Shown here one piece after another: positions 9,615 to 18,691 of a stretch of DNA of 64,000 nucleotides (within the stretch, counting starts at the first letter, position 1; each line of letters starts with the position of its first letter). Source of the stretch: Rhodobacteraceae bacterium NBU2976. Its GTDB lineage: Bacteria; Pseudomonadota; Alphaproteobacteria; Rhodobacterales; Rhodobacteraceae. Where the stretch lies: the NCBI GenBank assembly GCA_023630215.1, contig JALPRQ010000001.1, forward strand, positions 868,001 through 932,000, read 5' to 3'. The notes under the pieces were generated by a model. The model was not told the DNA's origin and made no database searches. It saw nothing but the letters and a program-made list of their open reading frames with translations. Position numbers and translations under genes: made by a program.

Positions 9615-10226
9615 ATGTCATTTCAATTTTTTCTGACCGCGCTGGTTGTTGTACTGATCCCGGGAACCGGCGTTGTCTATACATTGGCGATTGGGCTGGG
9701 ACAGGGGCGCGGGGCGGCGATCTGGGCGGCGCTTGGCTGCACCTTTGGGATTGTCCCGCATCTGGCGGCGGCGGTGCTGGGCGTGGCGGCGGTGCTGCAT
9801 GCCAGTGCGCTGCTGTTCACGGCGGTGAAATTCGCCGGCGTTGCCTATCTGTTGTGGCTGGCCTTTCAGGCACTGAAGGGCGGGGGTGCGCTAAATGTTC
9901 AAGCGAACACCACGACCGAGGCCGGATGGCGCATCGCCCGGCGTGGAGCTTTGATCAATATTCTGAACCCGAAACTGTCGATCTTCTTCCTCGCTCTTCT
10001 GCCGCCGTTCCTCAGCGGCAATCCCGCAACTGTGACGGCAGAGATGATCGGCCTTGGGGCTGCGTTTATGCTGATGACCTTCGTCATATTTGCAGTCTAT
10101 GGCACCTTTGCCGCTGCCGCCCGCACATGGATTTTGTCCAGCGGGCGTCTGATGCGCTGGCTCAATCGTAGCTTTGCGGCGGTGTTTGCCGCGCTTGCCG
10201 GGCGACTGGCGTTGGAGCGTGCATAA
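9615..10226 (+). CDS. LysE/RhtB-family amino-acid exporter
   Basis: A 203-residue inner-membrane protein with six hydrophobic segments. The N-terminal LVVVLIPGTGVVYTLAIGLGQGRGAAIWAALG, the AYLLWLAFQALKG stretch and NILNPKLSIFFLALLPPFL are the hallmarks of the LysE/RhtB superfamily, which exports amino acids and homoserine lactones. The actual substrate cannot be read from sequence. It follows the DUF3429-like gene by 9 bases (GGAGG before the ATG) and precedes rnhA by 3. Confidence 0.88.
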   Translation: MSFQFFLTALVVVLIPGTGVVYTLAIGLGQGRGAAIWAALGCTFGIVPHLAAAVLGVAAVLHASALLFTAVKFAGVAYLLWLAFQALKGGGALNVQANTTTEAGWRIARRGALINILNPKLSIFFLALLPPFLSGNPATVTAEMIGLGAAFMLMTFVIFAVYGTFAAAARTWILSSGRLMRWLNRSFAAVFAALAGRLALERA

Positions 10227-10229
10227 GCG

Positions 10230-10691
10230 ATGCCTGAGCTGTTCGCCTATACCGACGGGGCCTGTTCCGGCAATCCCGGACCCGGCGGCTGGGGGGTGCT
10301 GCTGGTTGCCCGCGACGGCGACCGCGTGGTGAAGGAACGCGAGCTGTCGGGGGGAGAACCCGAAACGACGAATAATCGCATGGAACTGATGGCCGCAATC
10401 ACGGCGCTCGAAACGCTGGACAAAGGGGTCGCGCTGACGTTGGTGACGGACAGTGTGTACGTCAAGGACGGGCTGACCAAATGGATCCATGGCTGGAAGA
10501 AGAATGGCTGGAAGACGGCGGCGAAGAAACCGGTGAAGAACGAAGAGCTGTGGCGGCGGCTGGACGAGGCCCAGCAGCGCCACCAGATCACGTGGGAATG
10601 GATCAAGGGCCATGCCGGGCATCCCGAGAACGAACGCGCTGACGCGCTGGCGCGGGCGGGTATGGAACCGTTTAAGCCGCAAAAAAAATAG
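10230..10691 (+). CDS. rnhA: Ribonuclease HI
   Basis: Degrades the RNA strand of RNA-DNA hybrids. The catalytic carboxylates are in [17 protein letters not shown] (Asp9), [10 protein letters not shown] (Glu) and [11 protein letters not shown] (Asp), and [12 protein letters not shown] carries the loop histidine and final aspartate. The 153-residue length is normal, with the basic [16 protein letters not shown] handle present. It is the last gene of the ispH cluster; no clear hairpin terminator follows. Confidence 0.97.
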   Translation: MPELFAYTDGACSGNPGPGGWGVLLVARDGDRVVKERELSGGEPETTNNRMELMAAITALETLDKGVALTLVTDSVYVKDGLTKWIHGWKKNGWKTAAKKPVKNEELWRRLDEAQQRHQITWEWIKGHAGHPENERADALARAGMEPFKPQKK

Positions 10692-10810
10692 ATCGGATAG
10701 GATTCATCTTTTCGCAATCGGAAACCAGAAGCGCAGGAAATGGGTCGGTGGCCCCATGGACTCTTGGTTATGAATTTGGAAAAATGCCGTTAACTTGATG
10801 CGAGGTTATC

Positions 10811-11587
10811 ATGAGCAGACCATTGGTCGGCATTATCGGCAATGCCCATGTGATCAATGAACAATATAATGTTCAGGCGGTTGCGGTCATGAATCTGGAG
10901 GCGGTCGCGACCGTCTCGGATGCGGTTCCGGTGATGGTGCCTGCCTTGCCCCATATCGGCAAAACTGAAGAGCTGGTTGCCCATTTTGATGGTTTCGTCT
11001 TTACCGGGGGGAGACCGAATGTCCACCCCCGTCATTACGGACACGAACCAACCGAGGCGCATGGCGCCTTTGACGAGAACCGCGATAATGTCACGTTGCC
11101 GCTGATCCGCCATTGCGTAGAACATGGGGTTCCGATTCTGGGGATATGTCGGGGGTTTCAGGAAATTAACGTCGCCTTTGGTGGGACGCTGCACCCGGAA
11201 ATTCGCGATCTGCCGGGCCGGATTAACCATAGGATGCCACCAGACGGCACGTTAGAGGAAAAATTCGAACATCGCCACACGGTCGCGCTGACCCCGGGCG
11301 GAGTATTCAGCCGCATCTTCGGGACCGAGGAAATCCTGGTAAATTCGCTTCACGGGCAGGGGATTATGGATGCTGGCGAGCGCGTTGTGATCGAAGGCCA
11401 TGCGCCCGATGGCACACCCGAGGCGATCCATATCGCGGATGCCCCGGGATTTGCGTTAGGTGTGCAGTGGCATCCGGAATGGAATGCAGCAGGTGATCAA
11501 GTGTCGCGCCCGTTGTTCGAAGCCTTCGGGCTCGCACTTCGTGAACCGTCAGTCAACAGCGTGTTTGGCAACAAGCTCGCGGGCTGA
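10811..11587 (+). CDS. Class I glutamine amidotransferase-like hydrolase (peptidase C26, PuuD-like)
   Basis: A 258-residue protein of the gamma-glutamyl-gamma-aminobutyrate hydrolase family. The nucleophile elbow PILGICRGFQEINV carries the cysteine, and GVQWHPEWN carries the His-Glu pair. It resembles PuuD, which hydrolyses gamma-glutamyl-GABA in putrescine catabolism, but no other puu gene is nearby, so the substrate is not assignable. Its 3' end overlaps the 3' end of the convergent TRAP gene by 39 bases. Confidence 0.85.
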   Translation: MSRPLVGIIGNAHVINEQYNVQAVAVMNLEAVATVSDAVPVMVPALPHIGKTEELVAHFDGFVFTGGRPNVHPRHYGHEPTEAHGAFDENRDNVTLPLIRHCVEHGVPILGICRGFQEINVAFGGTLHPEIRDLPGRINHRMPPDGTLEEKFEHRHTVALTPGGVFSRIFGTEEILVNSLHGQGIMDAGERVVIEGHAPDGTPEAIHIADAPGFALGVQWHPEWNAAGDQVSRPLFEAFGLALREPSVNSVFGNKLAG

Positions 11588-12577
11588 GTCGATCAGCGCC
11601 TGCCCGTCGATACCCAGTTCTGCCATGTCCGCAATCCAGCGCGCATAAACGGGCTCGACTGCGGCTTTCCAAGCTTCGGCGTCTGATGCCGAGATATGGG
11701 TCATAACGTTGGGCGTATCTGGTGCAATGCCAAGGCCAAGCTGGTCAGTATTGTCCATGACGCGCCCGAAATTGGCCGATTCTTCGGGCGTGGAATTGGC
11801 ATCGATTATTGCCTTCAGATCATCGGGCAGGGCCTCGTAGGCGTCTTTGTTCATTGTCATGACGAAGGTTGCCGTATACAGACCGGCGTCCCCATCGAAC
11901 ACGGTGGAATATTGGGTCAGGTTGCCAAGGTCCAAAATCTTGAACCCGTTCAAGGCAAGCGCCAGCCCGTCAATCACCCCTTTAGACAGAGCTTCCTGCA
12001 CCGACGGCAGCGGCATCCCGATCGGGGTTGCGCCCAATTCTTCCAGCACATAGCCGACGATCCGGGTCGGTACACGCAGTTTCAGGCCGCTAAGATCTTC
12101 GATGCTGGTGATCGGCACGTTGGAATAAAACATGCCCGGCCCGTGTGTATGAAACACCAAGGGGTGCGTGTCTGCAAATTCATCCATGGCATTTGCCATG
12201 ACAAATTCATGGAAGGCGCGCGAGGAGCTTTCGGCATCATGGGTCAGGAACGGCAATTCAAAGGCTTCGGTCTTTGGGAAACGTCCCGGCGTATAGCCCA
12301 GAAGTGTCCAGGTGATGTCAGCAACACCATCGCGCGCCTGATCATAAAGGGATGCGGGCGAGCCACCAAGTTGCATGGCGGGGTAATGCTCTATCTTGAT
12401 ACGCCCTTCGGATTGCGTTTCGATCCGTTCGATCCAGGGTTCAATAGCCCCCTGTGGAATGCCCCCCACCGTGTTGGGCTGAAATTGATGAAGGCGCAAG
12501 ATGACCTCTTGCGCGTGAACTGTTGTGTGCGTGAACAGAATGCCAATAGTGAGCGCGACGCCCGACAAGATTTTCAT
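11549..12577 (-). CDS. TRAP transporter solute-binding protein (DctP family), paralogue 1
   Basis: A 342-residue periplasmic binding protein. The start at 12577 has GGAGAG six bases upstream; an alternative ATG at 12592 has none. A signal peptide (MKILSGVALTIGILFTHTTVHA) precedes QEVILRLHQFQ. The DctP-type features HYPAMQLGGSP and LKLRVPTRIVGYVLEELGATPIGMP, with the conserved arginine that usually holds a carboxylate, suggest an organic-acid ligand. No DctQ or DctM membrane subunit lies in the window. The neighbouring gene 12678-13709 is a close paralogue, with shared blocks such as IEPWIERIETQS and GYTPGRFPK. Confidence 0.9.
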   Translation of the reverse strand: MKILSGVALTIGILFTHTTVHAQEVILRLHQFQPNTVGGIPQGAIEPWIERIETQSEGRIKIEHYPAMQLGGSPASLYDQARDGVADITWTLLGYTPGRFPKTEAFELPFLTHDAESSSRAFHEFVMANAMDEFADTHPLVFHTHGPGMFYSNVPITSIEDLSGLKLRVPTRIVGYVLEELGATPIGMPLPSVQEALSKGVIDGLALALNGFKILDLGNLTQYSTVFDGDAGLYTATFVMTMNKDAYEALPDDLKAIIDANSTPEESANFGRVMDNTDQLGLGIAPDTPNVMTHISASDAEAWKAAVEPVYARWIADMAELGIDGQALIDSARELVAKHAVD

Positions 12578-12615
12578 GATTACTCTCCGCATTTTGCATT
12601 AGTCATACGGAGATA

Positions 12616-12646
12616 AACGGCACCGTCAATCACTGAAGGTGCCGTT
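12616..12646 (-). terminator. Hairpin between the tandem TRAP binding-protein genes
   Basis: A 9-base perfect stem, AACGGCACC and GGTGCCGTT, with a 13-base loop. It lies just after the stop of the upstream paralogue on the minus strand. The T-tract is short (TTTATC), so it may be a partial terminator or an mRNA-stabilising hairpin that sets the ratio of the two binding proteins. Confidence 0.6.
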
Positions 12647-12677
12647 AGGTCACTTTATTCACCGGGGTTCCGGCCAT

Positions 12678-13709
12678 CTAGTTGGCGGCCCGCGCCTCTG
12701 CCAGCTTGGCTGTGAAGTCGTCGATCAGGGCCTGTCCATCGACCCCCAGTGCCGACATATCGTTGATCCAGCCGGCCACAACCGTATCGGCGACGGCCTG
12801 CCATTCGGTTTTATCTGCGTCTGACAAGGCAACGATACTGTTGCCGCGTTCTTCGGCAATTTGACGTCCGATTATATCGGCATCATCAAGCGCCTTGCCG
12901 AATAGCGCAGCGGTTTCCGGGCCGGAATTGGCGTCGATCACGGCTTTCAGATCGTCTGGCAGGGCGTTGTAGGCATCGCTGTTCATGGTCAGCACAAATG
13001 CTGCTGTATACAGACCCGGCTCTCCCTCGAATCCCGCGTGGTTGGCGACAAGTTCCGACATTTTCAGAGGGACGGATACCTCCCACGGAATCGCAGCGCC
13101 GTCGATCACACCTTTGGATACGGCTTCGGGAACGGCGGGCACTGGCATTCCAACGGCGGTGGCACCCAAGGCTTCAAGGAGGCTGGTGATCACACGTGTT
13201 GGACCGCGAACGGTCATCCCTTGCAAATCTGCCATCGTGGTAACCGGCGCCTTGGTGTGAAGCCAACCGGGGCCGTGGACATGAAAAACCAGCGGATGGG
13301 TGTCAGCATATTCGTCAAGTGCATTGTCCACGATATATTGGTGGAACGCCCGCGAGGCGGTTTCGGCATCGCCCGTCATGAACGGCAGTTCGACCACTTC
13401 GGATTTCGGGAAACGACCGGGTGTGTATCCTTGCAGGGTCCAGATGATGTCCACGACCCCATCGCGCGCCTGATTGTATAGCGAAGGTGGCGAGCCACCA
13501 AGCTGCATCGAAGGATAATGTTCGATCTTGATGCGACCGTTGGACTGGGTCTCGATCCGTTCGATCCAAGGTTCGATCGCCTCGCCCGGGACCGCCGAGG
13601 TCAGTGGCAGGAACTGGTGTAGACGCAGGATCACGTCCTGCGCAGTTGTTTGAGTCGCCCAAAGCATAGCGCAAAGGGCCAGCCCGGCTTTTGTTATATA
13701 TCGTGTCAT
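12678..13709 (-). CDS. TRAP transporter solute-binding protein (DctP family), paralogue 2
   Basis: A 343-residue periplasmic protein closely related to its downstream neighbour. The start at 13709 follows GGGGGCG; an upstream reading to 13763 would place 18 atypical residues before the signal peptide. The signal peptide ends near TQTTAQ, then DVILRLHQFLPLT. LQGMTVRGPTRVITSLLEALGATAVGMP contains the ligand arginine region. The two genes probably arose by tandem duplication and may bind related ligands. The upstream LysR gene is on the same strand, 50 bases away. Confidence 0.9.
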   Translation of the reverse strand: MTRYITKAGLALCAMLWATQTTAQDVILRLHQFLPLTSAVPGEAIEPWIERIETQSNGRIKIEHYPSMQLGGSPPSLYNQARDGVVDIIWTLQGYTPGRFPKSEVVELPFMTGDAETASRAFHQYIVDNALDEYADTHPLVFHVHGPGWLHTKAPVTTMADLQGMTVRGPTRVITSLLEALGATAVGMPVPAVPEAVSKGVIDGAAIPWEVSVPLKMSELVANHAGFEGEPGLYTAAFVLTMNSDAYNALPDDLKAVIDANSGPETAALFGKALDDADIIGRQIAEERGNSIVALSDADKTEWQAVADTVVAGWINDMSALGVDGQALIDDFTAKLAEARAAN

Positions 13710-13759
13710 TGACGCCCCCAAAATGGTGTGGGCGCAACCTAAGCGGTTACGACCGAAGG

Positions 13760-14725
13760 TCAATATGCTTCTGATTTTGAGGGAGTGTCTTGTGATGCGT
13801 CATTGGCCGTCAAAAGCGAGTGAAGGATCGACAGCGCCTGATTGGCGGCGGCGGTTGGGGTGCGGTCCTTGGCTGTGACGATACCATAGGGTTCGACGTG
13901 TATATCAATATCCAGCGGCACCCGACTGATTAGCCCGCCGGTGGCGAAATAATCGGCAACAGATCGCGCGACAACCGCAACGGCATTGGTCTGACCAATG
14001 GTTGCAAGCATCAGAAGGAATGACGAACTGTTTAACACGCGCTGCGGCAAGCGACCGGTCCGGTTCATAAACTGCCGATCGATTGTGGTGCGCAAAATCT
14101 TTCCGGGTTGGGGTAACACCCAATCATAGGCCAGCATGTCACTGAGTGTAACAGGTCCAGCCCCCGACAGGATCGGATGCCCGGGGCGCACAATCAGTTC
14201 CACCGGTTCGTCCGCGATCGGGTGATAGATGAATGCCATTTCCGCAGGGTCTCGCGGCGGACGCGCAAGGGCAAAGTCCAGTTGACCCGCTGCTACCATG
14301 TCGCACAGATGGTCGGAGGTAGAGACCTCGACCTCGACCAAGATATGGGGGAAGCTGACCCGCAACTGGCGGAGCAGCGGCAGAACATGTTCAATGGACG
14401 GACCCGTCACCGATCCGATGGCAAGTGAGCCGGTTGACCCGGATTTCAACTCGTCAATTGTGTGACCGGTATCGGCAATCTGGCGCAGGATCGCCGCTGC
14501 TTGCTGACACAATATCTGACCGGCCGGGGTAAGCGTAATGCCACGACCGGATCGGGTGTAAAGCGGCGTCCCCAGAATGGTTTCCAGTTCTGCCGCCAAA
14601 CGCGAGGCCGCTGGTTGCGCGATACCCAGCCGATGTGCCGCCATGGACAGCTGATCCTCGCGCGTTAGCATATCCGCAAGGCGTAGGTGGCTGAGTTTTA
14701 GTCCTTTTTGCAAAAGATCAGTCAT
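13760..14725 (-). CDS. LysR-family transcriptional regulator (GbpR-like)
   Basis: A 321-residue regulator. The N-terminal winged helix is in LRLADMLTREDQLSMAAHRLGIAQPAASRLAAELETILGTPLYTRSGRGITLTPAG reading, the rest being the effector-binding domain. The N-terminus with HLRLADMLTREDQLS resembles GbpR/CbbR-like regulators of sugar uptake in Rhizobiales. It is divergent from an AraD1-like gene and upstream of the TRAP genes, so it likely controls both. A palindrome sits directly upstream of its ATG, suggesting autoregulation. Confidence 0.88.
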   Translation of the reverse strand: MTDLLQKGLKLSHLRLADMLTREDQLSMAAHRLGIAQPAASRLAAELETILGTPLYTRSGRGITLTPAGQILCQQAAAILRQIADTGHTIDELKSGSTGSLAIGSVTGPSIEHVLPLLRQLRVSFPHILVEVEVSTSDHLCDMVAAGQLDFALARPPRDPAEMAFIYHPIADEPVELIVRPGHPILSGAGPVTLSDMLAYDWVLPQPGKILRTTIDRQFMNRTGRLPQRVLNSSSFLLMLATIGQTNAVAVVARSVADYFATGGLISRVPLDIDIHVEPYGIVTAKDRTPTAAANQALSILHSLLTANDASQDTPSKSEAY

Positions 14726-14729
14726 TATT

Positions 14730-14745
14730 ATAACACTTTCGTTAT
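14730..14745. promoter_or_regulatory. Candidate LysR-type operator
   Basis: ATAAC-N6-GTTAT is a perfect 5-base dyad, inside an AT-rich divergent intergenic region of 92 bases between the LysR gene and the AraD1-like gene. LysR regulators typically bind T-N11-A dyads between divergent genes, and this site fits that pattern. It lies 5 bases from the LysR start codon. Confidence 0.5.
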
Positions 14746-14817
14746 TTAAACTTCACTAAACATAATTTGACAGGAAAGTCATGACCCGTTTGACTGCGCC
14801 AAAATTTGGGAGGGGAC

Positions 14818-15816
14818 ATGTTACTGTCACAGATCACAGACGAGCAGGGCGCAACACAAGTGGTGGCGCGTGATGGCTCGGAAGCCTATATCGTCAAGAA
14901 TGCCTCATCGACCTATGCCTTGGCGTTAAAGGCGGCGAATGACGGCACCAGCCTGCAACAGGTCATTCGTGATCACGGTCTGGGTGCGCCGGTCGATTTG
15001 GTGAAAGCTTATGCCGACGGACGTGTGTTGTTGCCAATTACGCATCCCGACCCGGCCCATCTACATTTGACGGGCACTGGACTTACGCATCTGGGCTCGG
15101 CCTCGACGCGCAATGCGATGCACACCAAGCTAAATCAGTCAGCAGATGAAACATTGACCGACAGTATGAAAATGTTCCAGGCCGGATTGGCGGGGGGCAA
15201 ACCGACAGACGGCAAAGTTGGGGCTCAGCCGGAATGGTTTTACAAGGGCAATGGCACGATGGCGGTCACACCAGGAGAGGCGCTGACCTCGCCAGAATTT
15301 GCGCTGGATGGCGGGGAAGAGCCCGAGATCGCCGGTATCTATATTATTGCAGATAATGGCACCCCGTTTCGGGTTGGGTTTGCGCTTTCCAACGAGTTTT
15401 CCGACCATGTGACGGAACGACAGAACTATCTGTTGTTGGCGCATTCGAAACTGCGCCCGGCAAGTTTTGGACCGGAAATTCTGGTCGGTCCCCTGCCCGA
15501 AGATGTGCAGGGCATGTCGCGGATCGTGCGGAAGGGTGAAACGGTTTGGGAGAAACCCTTTGTCTCGGGCGAGGCGAATATGTCCCATACGATTGCCAAT
15601 TTGGAACATCACCATTTCAAATATCAGATTTTCCGCCAAAAGGGGGATGTGCATGTGCATTTCTTTGGCACCGCAACGCTAAGCTTTGCAGATGGTGTAT
15701 CGGCGCAAGATGGTGATGTCTTTGACATTTCTGCCGATGCCTTTGGTCTGCCGCTGCGCAATCCGCTTCGTGTGACGCCGGGCGAAGAACGCCCCGTCAG
15801 CGTGACCGCACTTTGA
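14818..15816 (+). CDS. AraD1/GguC-family protein (FAH-like fold)
   Basis: A 332-residue protein of the GguC/AraD1 family, related to fumarylacetoacetate hydrolases and to sugar-acid dehydratases. The ATG at 14818 follows GGGAGGGG, a strong ribosome-binding site. YALALKAANDGTSL, HLHLTGTGLTHLGSASTRNAMH, PEWFYKGNG and EEPEIAGIYIIADNGTPFRVGFALSNEFSDH are conserved in the family. Members act on 2-keto-3-deoxy-sugar acids or cluster with galactose/arabinose uptake genes. The neighbouring dehydrogenase supports a role in oxidative sugar catabolism; the exact substrate is inferred. Confidence 0.82.
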   Translation: MLLSQITDEQGATQVVARDGSEAYIVKNASSTYALALKAANDGTSLQQVIRDHGLGAPVDLVKAYADGRVLLPITHPDPAHLHLTGTGLTHLGSASTRNAMHTKLNQSADETLTDSMKMFQAGLAGGKPTDGKVGAQPEWFYKGNGTMAVTPGEALTSPEFALDGGEEPEIAGIYIIADNGTPFRVGFALSNEFSDHVTERQNYLLLAHSKLRPASFGPEILVGPLPEDVQGMSRIVRKGETVWEKPFVSGEANMSHTIANLEHHHFKYQIFRQKGDVHVHFFGTATLSFADGVSAQDGDVFDISADAFGLPLRNPLRVTPGEERPVSVTAL

Positions 15817-15829
15817 TCCGGAGCAGCAT

Positions 15830-16762
15830 ATGCCGTTGAATGTTGCCTTGGTGGGAATTGGAAAAATTGCGCAGGACCAACATGTTCCCGCGATTGCCAA
15901 CAGCACGGACTGGTCGCTGGTGGCCACTGTATCGCGTTCGGGACGTGTGGATGAGGTACCGGGTTTCGAAACGATTGACGCCCTGCTGGCTGCGGGATTG
16001 GACATTGATGTGGTCAGCCTGTGCACCCCGCCAACCGTGCGATTTGATATCACCCGCAAGGCGTTGGAGGCAGGTTGCCACGTTATGCTGGAAAAGCCCC
16101 CGGCGGCGACCATTGCCGAGATATTGACCCTGGAAACTCTGGCGAAAACGGCCGGAAAAACGCTATTCACCACCTGGCACTCGCGTGAGGCACATCATGT
16201 CGATCAGGCCAAAGCCTGGTTGAAATCGCGTCGCGTTCGGTCCTGTAAAATCACGTGGCGCGAAAGTGTATGGAAGTGGCATCCGGGTCAGGATTGGGTG
16301 TTCGAGGCCGGCGGGATGGGGGTTTTCGATCCGGGCATTAATGCCTTGTCGATCATGACCAAGATATTGCCCGACCCGGTGCATGTTACGGCTGCAAGTC
16401 TGGAAGTTCCTGAAAACAAGCACACGCCAATCGCAGCTGATATTGATTTCGCGCATCCCGAAGGTGCAACCGTCAGCGCGCATTTTGATTGGCGCGAAAC
16501 CAGCCGGGACATTTGGGATATCGAGATCGCGACAGATGATGGTTTGCTGGTTCTGACCGACGGCGGCGCGAACATGACCATCGACGGTGTCCTGCAACCC
16601 GGTGGCGATGCGGCGCTGCACGGAGAATATCCGCGCCTTTATGCCCGAATGCATCAGTTGGTGCAGGATGGACAGAGCGATGTTGACCTTAGCCCGATGA
16701 TCCATGTCAGCGACGCCATGACGTTGGCGGAACGAAAACTGGTCGCGCCTTTTTCCTTTTGA
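15830..16762 (+). CDS. Gfo/Idh/MocA oxidoreductase, D-galactose 1-dehydrogenase-like
   Basis: A 310-residue NAD(P)-dependent dehydrogenase. The Rossmann start VALVGIGKIAQDQHVPAI and the EKPPAATIAE motif are typical of the family. The pattern TTWHSREAHHVDQAKAWL and WRESVWKWHPGQDW resembles D-galactose/L-arabinose 1-dehydrogenases that start the De Ley-Doudoroff type pathway. It follows the AraD1-like gene by 13 bases (GGAGCA upstream), so the two form an operon. Confidence 0.8.
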   Translation: MPLNVALVGIGKIAQDQHVPAIANSTDWSLVATVSRSGRVDEVPGFETIDALLAAGLDIDVVSLCTPPTVRFDITRKALEAGCHVMLEKPPAATIAEILTLETLAKTAGKTLFTTWHSREAHHVDQAKAWLKSRRVRSCKITWRESVWKWHPGQDWVFEAGGMGVFDPGINALSIMTKILPDPVHVTAASLEVPENKHTPIAADIDFAHPEGATVSAHFDWRETSRDIWDIEIATDDGLLVLTDGGANMTIDGVLQPGGDAALHGEYPRLYARMHQLVQDGQSDVDLSPMIHVSDAMTLAERKLVAPFSF

Positions 16763-16856
16763 CGCGGGTTCGGCTTGGCGCCGGGGATCGATACGTCCTG
16801 CCCACCGGATGCAACGCTGTCTGGTCGTTGGGGCAGGGATTTTGTAAGCACAAGGC

Positions 16857-17852
16857 ATGAACACAGAATCGCGACCCCACGTTTCGCGGCGTTTATCCTG
16901 CGCCCCGATGATGGATTGGACGGATCGGCATTGCCGGTTCTTTCATCGTGTGCTGACGAAACAAACGTTCCTTTATACGGAAATGGTGACGGCAGCGGCG
17001 GTAATCCATGGGGATCGGGATCATCTGATCGGATATGATCCGGCTGAACATCCGGTGGCGCTGCAATTGGGGGGCTCGGACCCGAGGGAACTGGCCGAGG
17101 CGACGCGTATAGCCGCCGACTATGGCTATGATGAAATCAACCTGAATGTCGGCTGCCCGTCGGATCGTGTGCAATCCGGCCGTTTCGGCGCAATATTGAT
17201 GGAGGAACCGGGACTGGTGGCCGACTGTGTGGCCGCCATGATCGACGCGGCGCAAGGTGTCGAGGTCACGGTGAAATGCCGTATTGGCGTTGACGAGCAA
17301 GACCCCGAAGTGGTTTTGCCCGATTTTCTGTCGCGTGTATCCGCCGGTGGGGTTCGCCACTTTACCATTCATGCACGCAAAGCCTGGTTGCAAGGCCTGT
17401 CGCCCAAGGAGAACCGCGATATCCCCCCTTTGGACTATGATTTGGTTTACCGGATGAAGGGACTATTCCCCGCGTTAGAGATTGCGATCAATGGCGGGAT
17501 TACCTCGCTGGATCAGGCACTGGTTCATCTGGATCATGTGGACGGGGTCATGATCGGGCGCGCGGCCTATCACGACCCGGCACTGTTGGGCGAGGCAGAT
17601 CGGCGCATCTTTGGTGTTGGGGCAGATATAGTGATCGAAGACGCGGTGATCGCGATGTTGCCCTATATTGAACAGCAATTGACAAAGGGTGCGCGGCTCC
17701 ATCAGATCACGCGGCATATGTTGGGCGCGTTCGCGGGACGGCCCGGTGCCCGTAAATGGCGGCGTATCCTGTCCGAGGAAGCGCCGTCAGCGGGGGCGGG
17801 TCCTGACATTGTCCTTAAAGCACTTAACGCAGTCCGCGACCTTGCGGCATAG
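16857..17852 (+). CDS. dusA: tRNA-dihydrouridine synthase A
   Basis: Flavoprotein that reduces uridines 20/20a in tRNA D-loops. CAPMMDWTDRHCRFFHR starts the domain; INLNVGCPSDRVQSGRFGAILM holds the catalytic cysteine; VKCRIGVDEQD and FTIHARKAWLQGLSPKENR are DusA-specific. The length of 331 residues is typical. The start follows a 94-base gap from the dehydrogenase, with no strong ribosome-binding site visible (AAGG near the ATG). Confidence 0.96.
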   Translation: MNTESRPHVSRRLSCAPMMDWTDRHCRFFHRVLTKQTFLYTEMVTAAAVIHGDRDHLIGYDPAEHPVALQLGGSDPRELAEATRIAADYGYDEINLNVGCPSDRVQSGRFGAILMEEPGLVADCVAAMIDAAQGVEVTVKCRIGVDEQDPEVVLPDFLSRVSAGGVRHFTIHARKAWLQGLSPKENRDIPPLDYDLVYRMKGLFPALEIAINGGITSLDQALVHLDHVDGVMIGRAAYHDPALLGEADRRIFGVGADIVIEDAVIAMLPYIEQQLTKGARLHQITRHMLGAFAGRPGARKWRRILSEEAPSAGAGPDIVLKALNAVRDLAA

Positions 17853-17860
17853 GGGGGTAG

Positions 17861-18691
17861 ATGGGAGGATTTGACATTTCGCAACTGGCGGTTCTGTTGG
17901 CGATCTTGCTGGCAGTGGGCGGGGTTGCCGGGGTAATCGCCGGTTTACTGGGCGTCGGAGGCGGGATCGTTCTGGTGCCGGCGTTTTTCTATACCTTCAC
18001 GGCGTTGGGATATGGTGGCGGTCAGATCATGCAGATTTGTGTTGCGACCTCGTTGGCCACGATTGTGTTTACCTCGATCCGTTCGGTCCAAAGTCATCAT
18101 AAAAAAGGGGCGGTGGATTGGGACATCCTGAAAGGATGGGCGCCCGGGATAGTGATTGGTGCCGTAATTGGCGTGTTGGTGGCGAAAGAGCTGAAATCCG
18201 ACACGCTGACCATCATTTTTGGCTGTCTTGGCCTGATTGTCGGGCTGTATATGGCGTTTGGCAAATCTTCATGGAAGATTGCAGATGAGATGCCGGGGGT
18301 TGGCATACGATCGGTCTTGTCGTCGCTGGTGGGATTTCTTTCCGTGCTGATGGGGATTGGCGGGGGCAGTTTTGGGGTGCCAATTATGACGCTTTACGGC
18401 CGCCCGATTCACCGGGCTGTGGCGACAGCGGCCGGGTTTGGGTTGATCATCGCGATTCCGTCCGTCATCGGGTTCTTGCTGACGGGTCATGATGTGGACG
18501 GCAAGCCACCCTTTACCGTCGGTTATGTCAATCTGGTGGCGTTTGTGATCGTGATTTCGATGACCCTGATCACGGCCCCTTGGGGGGCGAAACTGGCGCA
18601 TCGGATGGATCCGAAACCGCTGAAATTCGCCTTTGCGATCTTTCTGATGCTGGTCGCGCTGAATATGCTGCGCAAGGCGGCGTGGGGCTGA
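17861..18691 (+). CDS. TauE/SafE-family permease
   Basis: A 276-residue inner-membrane protein with eight or so hydrophobic segments. GVIAGLLGVGGGIVLVPAFF and the second half GIGGGSFGVPIMTLYG are the paired glycine-rich repeats of the sulfite exporter TauE/SafE family. Substrates in the family include sulfite, sulfoacetate and other organosulfur compounds; none can be assigned here. GGGGGG lies before the ATG. The stop abuts the stop of the convergent protease gene. Confidence 0.9.
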   Translation: MGGFDISQLAVLLAILLAVGGVAGVIAGLLGVGGGIVLVPAFFYTFTALGYGGGQIMQICVATSLATIVFTSIRSVQSHHKKGAVDWDILKGWAPGIVIGAVIGVLVAKELKSDTLTIIFGCLGLIVGLYMAFGKSSWKIADEMPGVGIRSVLSSLVGFLSVLMGIGGGSFGVPIMTLYGRPIHRAVATAAGFGLIIAIPSVIGFLLTGHDVDGKPPFTVGYVNLVAFVIVISMTLITAPWGAKLAHRMDPKPLKFAFAIFLMLVALNMLRKAAWG

